Origin: Flavobacteriales bacterium
Lineage (GTDB): Bacteria > Bacteroidota > Bacteroidia > Flavobacteriales_F > PHOS-HE28
Assembly (NCBI GenBank): GCA_016715995.1
Contig: JADJXF010000003.1
Coordinates: 1-22,235 of the forward strand
Reading direction: 5' to 3'
Length of the DNA: 22,235 nt
Shown: positions 8,653-16,083 of the stretch, piece by piece
Numbering within the stretch: position 1 is the stretch's first letter
How the letters are laid out: every line of letters starts with the position of its first letter
Made by a program: the position numbers and the translations under genes
Notes under the pieces: generated by a model
Told to the model about the DNA's origin: nothing
The model's database searches: none
What the model saw: only the letters and a program-made list of their open reading frames with translations

Positions 8653-11055
8653 CTATCGCCCCACCTTCACCGCGCGCTTCACCACCGGCTCGCCATCGAG
8701 CAAGAGGGTGATGTAGTACACGCCCGGCGCCAGGTTCTCGGTGCTCCACTCGTACTGGAACTCACCGGCCTCGCGCTGTCCCGCGCTCAGCACCAGGAGG
8801 CTGCGACCATCGGCGCTGTTGGCCAGCAGTTGCATGCGGCCCGCGCGTTCGAGGGTACAGAACAAGGTGGTGCGGTCCGTGAACGGGTTGGGCGCGATGC
8901 GGAGCATGCGTTCTTGGGCGGGGGTGAGTTTCTCGACGTCGATGCCATCGCTCGTGCCTTGGACCATCCTTGCGCCATCATCCGTCGGGTTTGCGGTACA
9001 GCATGCCGCCAATTGCTGCTGCATCAGGGCGTTGTCAGCTGCGAGCTTCTGAACGGCGCTGATGAGGTACGGAATCATGCCCACATAGTTCACGGCCTTA
9101 TAGGTCGCGCCTGGTTGAGTCATGGTACCTGTTGAATCGTACTCGGCAGGCACCGACTTCTCCTGAACCAATCCTGGAAGGACCTGCTCCAGTTCCTGTG
9201 CAATGAGACCCACTTGCTGGCCTTCGGGCAAGGCAAGGTTCGTGATTGCCTCTTCGGTGAAGTTGTAGCTATGCACTTGCAGTGCTTGAACCACATCCGC
9301 ACTCGGAGCGATGTCTTGAACATCCGTCTTCAAGGTCGCATCAGACATGGCATAGACGCTGTACAGGTAAACATCACCATTGATGTTCACGTCGTGATCG
9401 AAGTAACCCGCCCAATCATTCGCCCCTGCGCCTGGGTATGCCCCGAAAACGCTGAAGTTCGACGTGCCGCCCGTGGCGCTGCCGTAAACACCGTAATTCC
9501 GCGATACGTTGCCATCGTCGGTGACGCGTGCGGAGAAGAAGCCACCATGCGCTAGCGTAACCGTACCTGCTTCAGCCACCGCATCGCCATACACTCCGTG
9601 CGTGCTGCGCACCAAGAGATCCTGATCAGTGGTGTGTCTCGCGAACACGGCATAGCCATCGGAATCAGCAGCTCCAGAGCGCCCCACATTCTTCAGGATG
9701 GACTGGATCCCTGCGGCGAGCTTCAACTCGGTTCCACCGTCCATCGGTTGCACGTGGCTATCGATGCCGTAACGCCAGCCCTGGCTATCAGTCTTCACGC
9801 GCACACGTAGCCCGCCCGGCCGTTGATAATACTCATCCGAGTGGTCCACGTCGAGCTTGTAGGCCGGTTGTTGGATGCCAATGCCGACCGCACGATCCTC
9901 CTGAGGGCAGCCCGTGTTACCGGGATAGGCCGTGGCCACATCACTGTTGGTGCCCGCCGAGCCTTGAAGCGTCCATTCGCAATCGCCGATGCCCAAGGTG
10001 TTGGCCGGTCGCCAATGCACGCGGCCATCGGAGGGGTTCACCACCAGCACACGGTCGTAAGTGTAGGTCAGGTAGGTGTTGTCCGTGAAGTTGCGCAAAC
10101 GGATGGTGCCGTCAAGCAGGTCCAAGCGCTCGCTGGGGTTCTGCGCGGCACCAACGAAATCGCCGATGCCCACGTAGCCGGAGGTGTTGCTCTCGGGCCA
10201 AAGGCGCATGACCTCGAGGCCCTCATCGCTCTCAGCGCCACCGCCTCCACCCGGCGTGGTCGCAAACCGGAAGCTCAGCGATTGCCGGTTCGCATCCAAG
10301 GTACCCTCGCTCCATTGCAGCACCGCCTGGCTCTGCCCATCGCTGACGCCATATTTGTGGCCGAAGTACATATGGTCGCTGTTGCCAGTAATGGTGATGC
10401 CATTGCGGTGCCAGCCCCGGAAGCCCAAGGTGGGCTGATAAATGGCCGGATTATTCGATCCGGTGCCATCAACCAAATGAAAGCGGCTAAATGGGCCAAG
10501 GGAACCAGAAGCTGTTGTCCAATTGAAGAACTGCTGCCGCCCAGCCAGGGCGAAGTAACCTGACTGATTGAAGGTCGCACCATTAATTGTTCGATCCGCC
10601 TGGCGGTAGAACAATGCAGCACGAGGTATCTCATTGGTGAAGAGCCGGAGATCACCGGACATCGCATCGATGTTGAAGGTATAGTCCGCACCGCCCCTGC
10701 TAAAAAGCCTGCCAACGCCAGCGTTGAGCAGAAGTGGTGTCGATTTGTTCATCTGCCAGCGCTGAAAGTCAGTCGTGTTCTGAATAGGCTGGAAGGCGTG
10801 CGTCCACAAGGTGTTCAAATGGCCCAGTTGCGCACCATCCACCACGAGTGCGGCGTTGGGGCTCGGTGCGGTGCCCACTGTGAAGCCCGTGGGCTGCGTC
10901 AAGCCAAGATTTATTTGAGCATCTGGAGCTAGAAACGTGATGTTCGATACGGGGTCCGTCACGGGATGATCACCATCGTTCTGCGCCACGGCTAGCGCAT
11001 TGGCCAAGCAGCCCAATAGGCTGATGATGGCTGTTCTTCTTGCTCTGTAATTCAT
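8653..11055 (-). CDS. T9SS-sorted secreted protein with peptidase S74 (tail-spike chaperone) domain
   Basis: This is an intact 800-residue protein. Residues 1-25 form a signal peptide ending ALAVAQ. The central region (about 40-560) is Gly/Asn/Thr-rich with repeated YGVYG and YVGIGD-like turns, resembling a beta-structured fibre. From residue 571, SDATLKTDVQDI matches the start of the S74 intramolecular chaperone domain of phage tail spikes. Ser571 and Lys576 have the SDxxLK spacing of the known self-cleavage dyad. QQVGLIAQELEQVLPGLV and YKAVNYVGMIPYLISAVQKL complete the domain, followed by a short coiled-coil-like stretch. Residues 718-800 (RIAPNPF to VKRAVKVGR) are a type A T9SS sorting domain. 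It lies 11 bases downstream of another T9SS cargo gene and is probably co-transcribed with it. Confidence 0.9.
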   Translation of the reverse strand: MNYRARRTAIISLLGCLANALAVAQNDGDHPVTDPVSNITFLAPDAQINLGLTQPTGFTVGTAPSPNAALVVDGAQLGHLNTLWTHAFQPIQNTTDFQRWQMNKSTPLLLNAGVGRLFSRGGADYTFNIDAMSGDLRLFTNEIPRAALFYRQADRTINGATFNQSGYFALAGRQQFFNWTTASGSLGPFSRFHLVDGTGSNNPAIYQPTLGFRGWHRNGITITGNSDHMYFGHKYGVSDGQSQAVLQWSEGTLDANRQSLSFRFATTPGGGGGAESDEGLEVMRLWPESNTSGYVGIGDFVGAAQNPSERLDLLDGTIRLRNFTDNTYLTYTYDRVLVVNPSDGRVHWRPANTLGIGDCEWTLQGSAGTNSDVATAYPGNTGCPQEDRAVGIGIQQPAYKLDVDHSDEYYQRPGGLRVRVKTDSQGWRYGIDSHVQPMDGGTELKLAAGIQSILKNVGRSGAADSDGYAVFARHTTDQDLLVRSTHGVYGDAVAEAGTVTLAHGGFFSARVTDDGNVSRNYGVYGSATGGTSNFSVFGAYPGAGANDWAGYFDHDVNINGDVYLYSVYAMSDATLKTDVQDIAPSADVVQALQVHSYNFTEEAITNLALPEGQQVGLIAQELEQVLPGLVQEKSVPAEYDSTGTMTQPGATYKAVNYVGMIPYLISAVQKLAADNALMQQQLAACCTANPTDDGARMVQGTSDGIDVEKLTPAQERMLRIAPNPFTDRTTLFCTLERAGRMQLLANSADGRSLLVLSAGQREAGEFQYEWSTENLAPGVYYITLLLDGEPVVKRAVKVGR

Positions 11056-11066
11056 GGTTGAAGGGG

Positions 11067-12050
11067 TTAAAGGTGTTGTTTCACTACTCTGATCGGTGAC
11101 AACATGCGGCCTCCGGACATTAGCTCAACTGTGTAAACCCCTTCAGGCAAACCCTCCATCGTCACATATCTGTCCTCGACCCCAACAATCCTTCGTTCGC
11201 GCAGCACCTGACCAAGGCTGTTCATGACCTTCGCGCTAAGCGGCATCGATAGCAAGCCTTCTCCACGGATCCAGAATCCTGCACCGCAAGGATTTGGGAA
11301 TGCATCAAACCGACCAATTCCGCTCAGGCCTATGCCCTGAGGAAAAGTGCAATCCATAGGGTTATAAGCCACGCAGACCTCATCCACCAGAAAGTACGCA
11401 CCCGGAGTTGTGCCATCCGGGTTGACCTCAACGAATTGCAGGGAATCCCATGTATGAAAGCGCCCAATGGAGATGTAGCGGTATGCTGAATCCGGCACGA
11501 AGGTGCCCGAGAGCGTTGTCCATTCCCCAATGTTCTCAATCGGATCGGATAACACCAGATGAGCATAATCAGGCAGTTGTGTGGTGAAAAGCCAGTGCTG
11601 CTCCGTCGTCGTGAACCGCACACCTACCTTATCACAGGTATGGATGTGGTCCAATTGGCTACCGCCGCCGCCAACCGCAAGCTGGAGGGAAACATAGACA
11701 GGCACTCCAACCACTAACTCCTGCGAGAGTTCCGCACTAAGTATCTCACTGTAGTCACCCGTGAGTAGCGTCGCTATGAACCCGCAATAAGCCTCACCGT
11801 GGGAAGGCAACTGGTTCACAACAATGTTCTGAGGAACACCATTCAAGTTTGATTTACTGCACGAATGGAAGTAGTCTGGAGTCCAGTACCACGTTCTCCA
11901 TCCTACACAAGAATCGACCTGCGCCAAAGCCCAAGGGCATGTGATGTACTCCTCGAAGCTCCCGTTCGGAACCAGGTTCTGGGCTGTTGAACGCGTAGCG
12001 CTCAAGGCGAGGGCAACCAGCGTAAGCAGCGAAATGCGGGCGTGCTTCAT
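11067..12050 (-). CDS. T9SS type A sorting-domain secreted protein
   Basis: This is a predicted secreted protein of 327 residues. The N-terminus MKHARISLLTLVALALSATRSTAQ is a signal peptide. The mature protein begins NLVPNGSFEEYITCP, a common opening of Bacteroidota surface proteins with a jelly-roll, carbohydrate-binding-like domain, and includes YFLVDEVCVAYNP at the end of that domain. About 75 C-terminal residues, from FDAFPNPCGAG to SPIRVVKQHL, match a T9SS type A sorting domain. I chose ATG at 12050 because it gives a clean signal peptide; another ATG is two codons upstream, and longer in-frame extensions run into the IS. Base composition is visibly less GC-rich than the neighbouring genes. 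It is the first gene of a two-gene unit, about 100 bases from the IS. Specific function unknown. Confidence 0.82.
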   Translation of the reverse strand: MKHARISLLTLVALALSATRSTAQNLVPNGSFEEYITCPWALAQVDSCVGWRTWYWTPDYFHSCSKSNLNGVPQNIVVNQLPSHGEAYCGFIATLLTGDYSEILSAELSQELVVGVPVYVSLQLAVGGGGSQLDHIHTCDKVGVRFTTTEQHWLFTTQLPDYAHLVLSDPIENIGEWTTLSGTFVPDSAYRYISIGRFHTWDSLQFVEVNPDGTTPGAYFLVDEVCVAYNPMDCTFPQGIGLSGIGRFDAFPNPCGAGFWIRGEGLLSMPLSAKVMNSLGQVLRERRIVGVEDRYVTMEGLPEGVYTVELMSGGRMLSPIRVVKQHL

Positions 12051-12153
12051 GACCATGTGGTTTGAAGCGAAGAAGGTACGGCGCTGCCCGCAACCAATCG
12101 GTTCAGCACATGCGATACCTTGGCCGGTTGAAAAACTAGGCCAGTCCTGTCTT
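12051..12153. other. Remnant of intergenic region between a T9SS cargo gene and the IS left end
   Basis: This stretch should hold the promoter for the leftward T9SS genes. I see no convincing TAnnTTTG and TTG pair. GTCCTG occurs twice, ten bases apart, at 12144 and 12154, and the second copy begins the IS terminal repeat. Confidence 0.4.
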
Positions 12154-12171
12154 GTCCTGGAATAGGTTGAC
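12154..12171 (+). repeat. IS left terminal inverted repeat (IRL)
   Basis: GTCCTGGAATAGGTTGAC pairs with the reverse complement of 13536-13553, with mismatches at three positions. The 11-base string AACCCGTCAAC follows at 12174-12184 and recurs directly at the right end (13531-13541). Confidence 0.75.
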
Positions 12172-12189
12172 ACAACCCGTCAACAGAAC

Positions 12190-12585
12190 ATGGGACTTTC
12201 AAGAGAATTCCGAGAGCGAGCCCGATACCCCGAGGAACTGAAGAAGCGCGTAGCCTTCGAGGTGATGAGCGGGGCCATGACCAAGAAGGAAGCATGCCTG
12301 GCCTATGGCATCAGCGATGTAAAGTCCATCATTCGTGCGATTGACAAGTATGGTGGCGGTATCTTGTCCGAACACAAGGACTTGCTAGAGCAAATGGGAA
12401 GACCCAGGAAAAGACCGGTGGTCGAGAAAGTGGAAGTCGGATCCAATGAGCAACAGCGCGAGATCGAACGCCTGAAGAAGTCGCTGAAGACCGCCGAGCT
12501 GCGCGCCGAGGCCTACTCCATGATGATCGATATAGCCGAGCGCGAGTTGAAGGTGGCGATCCGAAAAAAGTCCGGCACCAAGTGA
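12190..12585 (+). CDS. IS3-family transposase OrfA (helix-turn-helix protein)
   Basis: This 131-residue protein has the layout of IS3 OrfA. An N-terminal helix-turn-helix (about residues 14-52, ELKKRVAFEVMSG, KKEACLAYGISD, KSIIRAIDKYG) would bind the terminal repeats. A basic linker (GRPRKRP) and a leucine-zipper-like coiled coil (about 85-125, EIERLKKSLKTAELRAEAYS) for multimerisation follow. Alone, OrfA usually acts as a regulator; joined to OrfB by frameshifting it gives the active transposase. Its end overlaps OrfB: the TGA at 12583-12585 lies within the GTGA start context of OrfB. ATG at 12190 is 18 bases inside the left terminal repeat. Confidence 0.9.
   Translation: MGLSREFRERARYPEELKKRVAFEVMSGAMTKKEACLAYGISDVKSIIRAIDKYGGGILSEHKDLLEQMGRPRKRPVVEKVEVGSNEQQREIERLKKSLKTAELRAEAYSMMIDIAERELKVAIRKKSGTK
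12564..12570 (+). promoter_or_regulatory. Programmed -1 ribosomal frameshift site (A_AAA_AAG)
   Basis: In the OrfA frame the codons are CGA AAA AAG, so the heptamer A_AAA_AAG is correctly phased for -1 slippage. After slippage, reading continues as GTC CGG CAC CAA GTG ATC without a stop directly into OrfB. This is the same kind of signal used by IS911 and dnaX. Confidence 0.8.
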
Positions 12586-13532
12586 TCCATGAAATGAAGA
12601 GGCAGCATCCGGACCTGAGCCGCCAGGAGCTGTGTCGATCACTTGGGGTGAGCAGACAGGCGCACCATAAGCATAGCATAAGGAGACAACGTGTTGTGCA
12701 GGGCCAGGAGGAGGTCATCCACCGTGTTCTTGAGCTTCGCTCGCGCATGCCCAAGCTCGGTGGTGTCAAGCTCTACGAGGAACTACGGCAGGAGATCAGA
12801 TCGCTGCCAGCGCCTTTTGGTCGGGACCAGTTCTTCGCCCTATTGCGCGACCGAGGCTTGTTGATCCGAAAGCGCCGGCTCCAAGTACGGACCACCATGA
12901 GCCGACATGGCCTCCCTGTATATCCAGACCTGATAAAGGGCTTGAAGATCGCTCGACCTGGCCAGGTTTGGGTGAGTGATATCACCTACTGGCGCGTGGA
13001 GCAAGGCTTCTACTTCATCTTCCTGGTCACCGATGCATGTTCCCGAAAGATCATTGGTCATCACGTGGCCTTGAGCATGGACGGGGCACATGCACTGGCT
13101 GCTTTGCACATGGCCATGCGCAACAGCGACCATGCTATGAAGGGCATCGTTCACCACAGTGACCGAGGCAGCCAGTACTGCTACACCCGATATGTCAACA
13201 CATTGAAGGAACAAGGAATGTTGGTGAGCATGACCGAGGACTCCGACCCAAGGGACAATGCGATCGCTGAGCGGGTCAATGGCATCCTGAAGAATGAATT
13301 GCTTGCCCACCACAAGGTCCAGAACATTGCCCAAGCCAAGGCACTGCTGCACGAAGCCATCCGCATCTACAACGAGGAGCGCCCACACCTGAGCTGCAAT
13401 ATGCTCAAGCCTTCAGAGGCCCATACCTTGGACCACAGTCTCCCACACAGGTGGCGTACCAGGTACCGATCTGTAAACCCGATCCAGGAAGAAGAGGGGG
13501 TTGTAAACCCAAGACAGGAATTAATCAGTTAA
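12582..13532 (+). CDS. IS3-family transposase OrfB (DDE integrase catalytic domain)
   Basis: This 316-residue catalytic part of the transposase has an N-terminal HTH_21-like segment (about residues 43-100) preceding an RNase H-fold integrase core (rve). The catalytic triad is Asp133 in WVSDITYW, Asp194 in VHHSDRGSQYC and Glu230 in DNAIAERVNGILKNEL, giving the DD(35)E spacing of the family. NEERPHLSCNMLKPSEAH is the typical C-terminal end. GTG at 12582 could start the protein independently through coupling to the OrfA stop (GTGA), but the frameshift site upstream suggests the main product is an OrfA-OrfB fusion. No disruption is seen. The last codons run through repeats at the right end of the element. 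Confidence 0.93.
   Translation: MIHEMKRQHPDLSRQELCRSLGVSRQAHHKHSIRRQRVVQGQEEVIHRVLELRSRMPKLGGVKLYEELRQEIRSLPAPFGRDQFFALLRDRGLLIRKRRLQVRTTMSRHGLPVYPDLIKGLKIARPGQVWVSDITYWRVEQGFYFIFLVTDACSRKIIGHHVALSMDGAHALAALHMAMRNSDHAMKGIVHHSDRGSQYCYTRYVNTLKEQGMLVSMTEDSDPRDNAIAERVNGILKNELLAHHKVQNIAQAKALLHEAIRIYNEERPHLSCNMLKPSEAHTLDHSLPHRWRTRYRSVNPIQEEEGVVNPRQELIS
13472..13520 (+). repeat. Two subterminal direct repeats at the IS right end
   Basis: TGTAAACCC followed by four variable bases and CAGGAA occurs at 13472-13490 and again 30 bases on, at 13502-13520. The terminal repeat ends with a third, related CAGGAC (13548-13553). These may be multiple transposase binding sites. Confidence 0.55.
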
Positions 13533-13535
13533 CCC

Positions 13536-13553
13536 GTCAACTTTTTTCAGGAC
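13536..13553 (-). repeat. IS right terminal inverted repeat (IRR)
   Basis: Read on the minus strand this is GTCCTGAAAAAAGTTGAC, matching the left repeat at 15 of 18 positions. It begins four bases past the OrfB stop. Confidence 0.75.
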
Positions 13554-13559
13554 GTTACA

Positions 13560-13631
13560 CCAGTCGTCCAGTCGGCCAGTCGGCCAGTCGGCCAGTCGTC
13601 CAGTCGGCCAGTCGGCCAGTCGGCCAGTCGG
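13560..13631 (+). repeat. 8-bp tandem repeat, nine copies of CCAGTCGG/T
   Basis: Nine consecutive 8-base units are present. Units 1 and 5 end in T and the other seven in G; no other differences occur. The array starts six bases after the IS right end. It lies upstream of the next rightward gene and in no convincing coding sequence. Confidence 0.93.
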
Positions 13632-13905
13632 CCCAGCAACACAGCGGCAGCGTGCAGTGCAGCGGGATGCAGCAGGGATTCACTACTGATTGCCATGTCG
13701 CGGGAACGAGTTCACAAGCTATAGTCCGGTTTCTCGGAAACGGAACACCGAGTTATGCACCAATTACGAACCGGATATGAACCTGTGGGTCATCCTCAAG
13801 TGATCTGACCATCATATGCCAACTGTTGATGCGCCAGTCCAACTTGCGGCTACGCCCTGCAACTCACCCGACCAACCGCTTCCGCACCAAATGCGACCTT
13901 TGGCC
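13632..13905. other. Intergenic region upstream of the carboxylate-amine ligase homologue
   Basis: No gene is supported here. The stretch includes a short imperfect hairpin (GTTTC TCG GAAAC around 13729-13741) and AT-richer sequence (about 13700-13790) that may contain the promoter for the rightward gene, but I cannot point to a convincing -7/-33 pair. An in-frame ATG at 13816 would extend the next gene by 30 residues with no recognisable content. Confidence 0.4.
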
Positions 13906-15081
13906 ATGCCCGATCCCGAACGCAAGCGCTTGCCCGCCCTCTTCGATGCCTTCGGCTTCGCGGTGGAGGCCAACGTGTGCGATGCGGTCACGCTGCAACC
14001 GATCCAGGCTGCCGGAGCGCTTGCGGCCACTGCGCTGCCGCCAACATCGCGGCAGCACCCGGAGCGGCAGGACCTCGGGTTGGCGCAGTCCGGTGCAGTG
14101 GGCATCTCGATCAGCAGCCAGCGGCTGGCTAAACGCCCAGCCAATTGGGTGCGCAAGCTGAATGCGCTGCAGGCCGCGCTCAATCCTGCGCTCGGCGCGC
14201 GTGGAGCCCTGCTGCTGCCCGGTCCATCGCCCTTCGGGCCGTGGACCCCGGATGATGGGATGCCCGCCTGCTTCCGTTCCGGCCTGCGGCTCGATCTGCA
14301 TTTCGCGCGCGAGCAGGACTTCGGCCGATTGCATGCCGCTGTGCGCATGGCCCTGCCGCTGCTGCCTGCGCTGAGCGCGGCCACACCGATCCGCGAGGGG
14401 CGCAGCTCGGGCTTCCACAGTGCGCGCCTGCGGGCCTGCCTCGATCTGTACGACCGGCATCCCACGCGCGTCGGCGACTTCATCCCCGAAGCAGTATTCG
14501 ATGCGAACGACTACGACCGCGAGGTGCTCGGTCCCATCCTGCAGGCCATCGCCACATCGCGCGGAGCGGAAGCAACTGACGCGCAAGCGTTGAACCTGCG
14601 CGCGGCCACGGCCCAATTCGACACCGGCATCCTGAGCATCCACGCCATTGATGCGCAAGAGAACCCGGCTGCGGATATGGCTGTGCTCGAGTTCACCATC
14701 GCGCTGCTGCGTGCTTTGGTGGCCGGGCGCTGGAGCAGCAACTACCTGCAGCGCGCCTGGAGCAGCGAGGACTTGATGAGCGTGATGCTGGGCACCATCC
14801 GCGACGGCTCCAAGGCCGTGATCACCAACCGCGACTACCTCTTCATGCTGGGCATGCTGAAGCAGGAACGCGCCACGGCCTCGGAAGTGCTCAAGCACCT
14901 CTTCGTGGAACTCTACGGCGACTTGAGCGAGAACGCCCGCACGCACCTGGCTGTGATCATCGAGCACGGCTGCCTGGCGTCGAGGATCTTGGCGAAGGCC
15001 GGCAAGCGCGCCACGCCTGAGAAGCTCCGCGCTTCTGTCGCCCACCTGGCGGCTTGCCGCACTGCGGGCGCCTTCATCTAA
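13906..15081 (+). CDS. Divergent GCS2-type carboxylate-amine ligase homologue
   Basis: This protein of about 391 residues resembles the GCS2 family (glutamate-cysteine ligase type 2 / YbdK-like, ATP-dependent amide ligases). Family landmarks are LHAAVRMALPLLPALSAATPI, VGDFIPEAVFDANDYDREVLGPIL, HAIDAQENPAADMAVLEF and ALVAGRWSS. Residues that I recall as catalytic are changed: the N-terminal GxExE motif reads GFAVE (Ala19 for the first Glu), the usual EL...ELK strand reads AVGISISS, and the late IEIR motif reads LSIH (Ser244, His246). It may be inactive, or act on other substrates. I chose ATG 13906 because the first conserved strand begins about 14 residues later; ATG 13891 and 13816 are alternatives. 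It is transcribed divergently from the T9SS genes, with the IS between. No partner ligase gene is adjacent. Confidence 0.75.
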   Translation: MPDPERKRLPALFDAFGFAVEANVCDAVTLQPIQAAGALAATALPPTSRQHPERQDLGLAQSGAVGISISSQRLAKRPANWVRKLNALQAALNPALGARGALLLPGPSPFGPWTPDDGMPACFRSGLRLDLHFAREQDFGRLHAAVRMALPLLPALSAATPIREGRSSGFHSARLRACLDLYDRHPTRVGDFIPEAVFDANDYDREVLGPILQAIATSRGAEATDAQALNLRAATAQFDTGILSIHAIDAQENPAADMAVLEFTIALLRALVAGRWSSNYLQRAWSSEDLMSVMLGTIRDGSKAVITNRDYLFMLGMLKQERATASEVLKHLFVELYGDLSENARTHLAVIIEHGCLASRILAKAGKRATPEKLRASVAHLAACRTAGAFI

Positions 15082-15164
15082 AAGAGCATCGATCGCGCAG
15101 CGGCGCTCATCGAATGATCGCAACCGTGCCGGTCCCGGCGCGTTGCGTCCGGAAACCGCGCGCC

Positions 15165-16079
15165 ATGAGGAATGCGAGCATCGTATGGGCCGTAGCCATG
15201 CAACTGGGCGCACAGGCCCAAGGCCCCCTCTTCCATTGGCCGCTCGACGAGAGCACAGGCAACGTGGCGCACGCCTGGGGCGGCAGCCACGGCACGCTCG
15301 TGGGCGGCGTCACCTGGTCGCCAGTGGGCGGACATCATCAGGGCTGCGCGCGATTCGATGGGGTCGATGACCGCATCCTGCTCGGCCCCTGCGACATCAC
15401 CACCGGCAATGGCGCCTTCTCGCTCTCGCTCTGGGCCAAGGCCGATTTCGTCACCGGGATGGACCGCACGCTGTTGGCCAAATCAATTGGTCCCAATGCG
15501 ACCGACCAGGTGTGGGCCATCGCCTTCGTGAGCGGCAGCGGCCTGCGCTTCCGGATGCGTGCTGCGGGCAACAGCTACGCGATCAATACGGGGCCGAGCT
15601 CGCTCTTCGGCGGGCAGTGGTACCACATCGTGGGCACTTACGATGGCACGGAGATGCGGCTCTACCTCAATGGCAGCCTCATGGGCTCCGCCAATGCGAG
15701 CGGGTTGATCGGCCTTCATCCGCAATCACCGGCATCCATCGGCGCGCTGAGCACCGGAGCGCAACCCTTCTCCGGATGGATCGACGACGTGCGCATCTAC
15801 GACCGGGCGCTCAGCGCAGCGGAGGTCATGGAGCTCTTGATGGAGCAGATGACCACCTCGATCACGAGAGCACCTTCACCCGCCGTGGTTGATGGCGCGG
15901 TGAACGTGCCAGCCGGCATGCACCGGATCACGATCCATGATCAGCAGGGCCGACTGCTGCACGAAACCAGCGCACAAGGCCCTGCAATGCTGCCCTTGCC
16001 GGCCGATGCACTTGGCCTGCTGCTCATCGGCATGGAGGGCCAGGATGGCCGCACCACCGTGCGCACGGTCCTCCCTTGA
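15165..16079 (+). CDS. Secreted LamG/concanavalin A-like domain protein
   Basis: This secreted protein of 304 residues begins with a signal peptide ending GAQAQ (about residue 19). A LamG-type jelly roll (about 22-230) follows, with HWPLDESTGNVAHAWGG at its start, ARFDGVDDRILLG, FSLSLWAKAD, WYHIVGTYDGTEMRLYLNG and GWIDDVRIYDRALSAAEV at its end, a textbook laminin-G-like sequence. Such domains bind glycans or proteins outside the cell. The last 60 residues (HRITIHDQQGRLLHETS, then a hydrophobic strand and a short tail) look like a shortened T9SS sorting domain. I chose ATG 15165 because it gives the signal peptide; in-frame upstream starts overlap the previous gene. It converges on the next gene with only four bases between the stops. 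Confidence 0.85.
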   Translation: MRNASIVWAVAMQLGAQAQGPLFHWPLDESTGNVAHAWGGSHGTLVGGVTWSPVGGHHQGCARFDGVDDRILLGPCDITTGNGAFSLSLWAKADFVTGMDRTLLAKSIGPNATDQVWAIAFVSGSGLRFRMRAAGNSYAINTGPSSLFGGQWYHIVGTYDGTEMRLYLNGSLMGSANASGLIGLHPQSPASIGALSTGAQPFSGWIDDVRIYDRALSAAEVMELLMEQMTTSITRAPSPAVVDGAVNVPAGMHRITIHDQQGRLLHETSAQGPAMLPLPADALGLLLIGMEGQDGRTTVRTVLP

Positions 16080-16083
16080 TGGT

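Larger units (their letters stand above)
12154..13553 (+). mobile_element. IS3-family insertion sequence, complete
   Basis: The 1.4-kb element is bounded by imperfect 18-bp inverted repeats (12154-12171 and 13536-13553; 15 of 18 positions match). It carries two overlapping transposase frames typical of IS3. OrfB is in the -1 frame relative to OrfA and has a DD(35)E catalytic domain. Both frames are intact and a slippery heptamer is present, so it looks capable of transposition. No clear target-site duplication is visible: the flanks are CTT on the left and GTT on the right. It sits between two divergently transcribed genes and is less GC-rich than its surroundings. The subgroup within IS3 was not determined. 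Confidence 0.88.

Noticed and set aside
12051..12173. N-terminal extension of the T9SS protein to 12173
   Set aside because: The extension would run into the IS left end and hide the clear signal peptide that begins at 12050.
12151..13556. Target-site duplication flanking the IS
   Set aside because: The flanking triplets are CTT and GTT, matching at two of three bases only, which is not enough to claim a duplication.
13560..13631. CRISPR array
   Set aside because: The 8-base units are directly abutting with no spacers, and no cas genes are present.
13451..13780. Open frame of 109 codons across the IS right end and the 8-bp repeat, encoding an 8-residue repeat peptide
   Set aside because: It starts inside OrfB, passes through the IS terminal repeat, and its repetitive peptide is only the translation of the 8-bp array. 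No sign of a real gene.
13864..15213. Antisense open frame of 449 codons on the minus strand
   Set aside because: It lies opposite the GCS2-like gene and gives low-complexity Arg/Ala/Gly/His-rich protein with no motif; it is a product of GC-rich codon bias.
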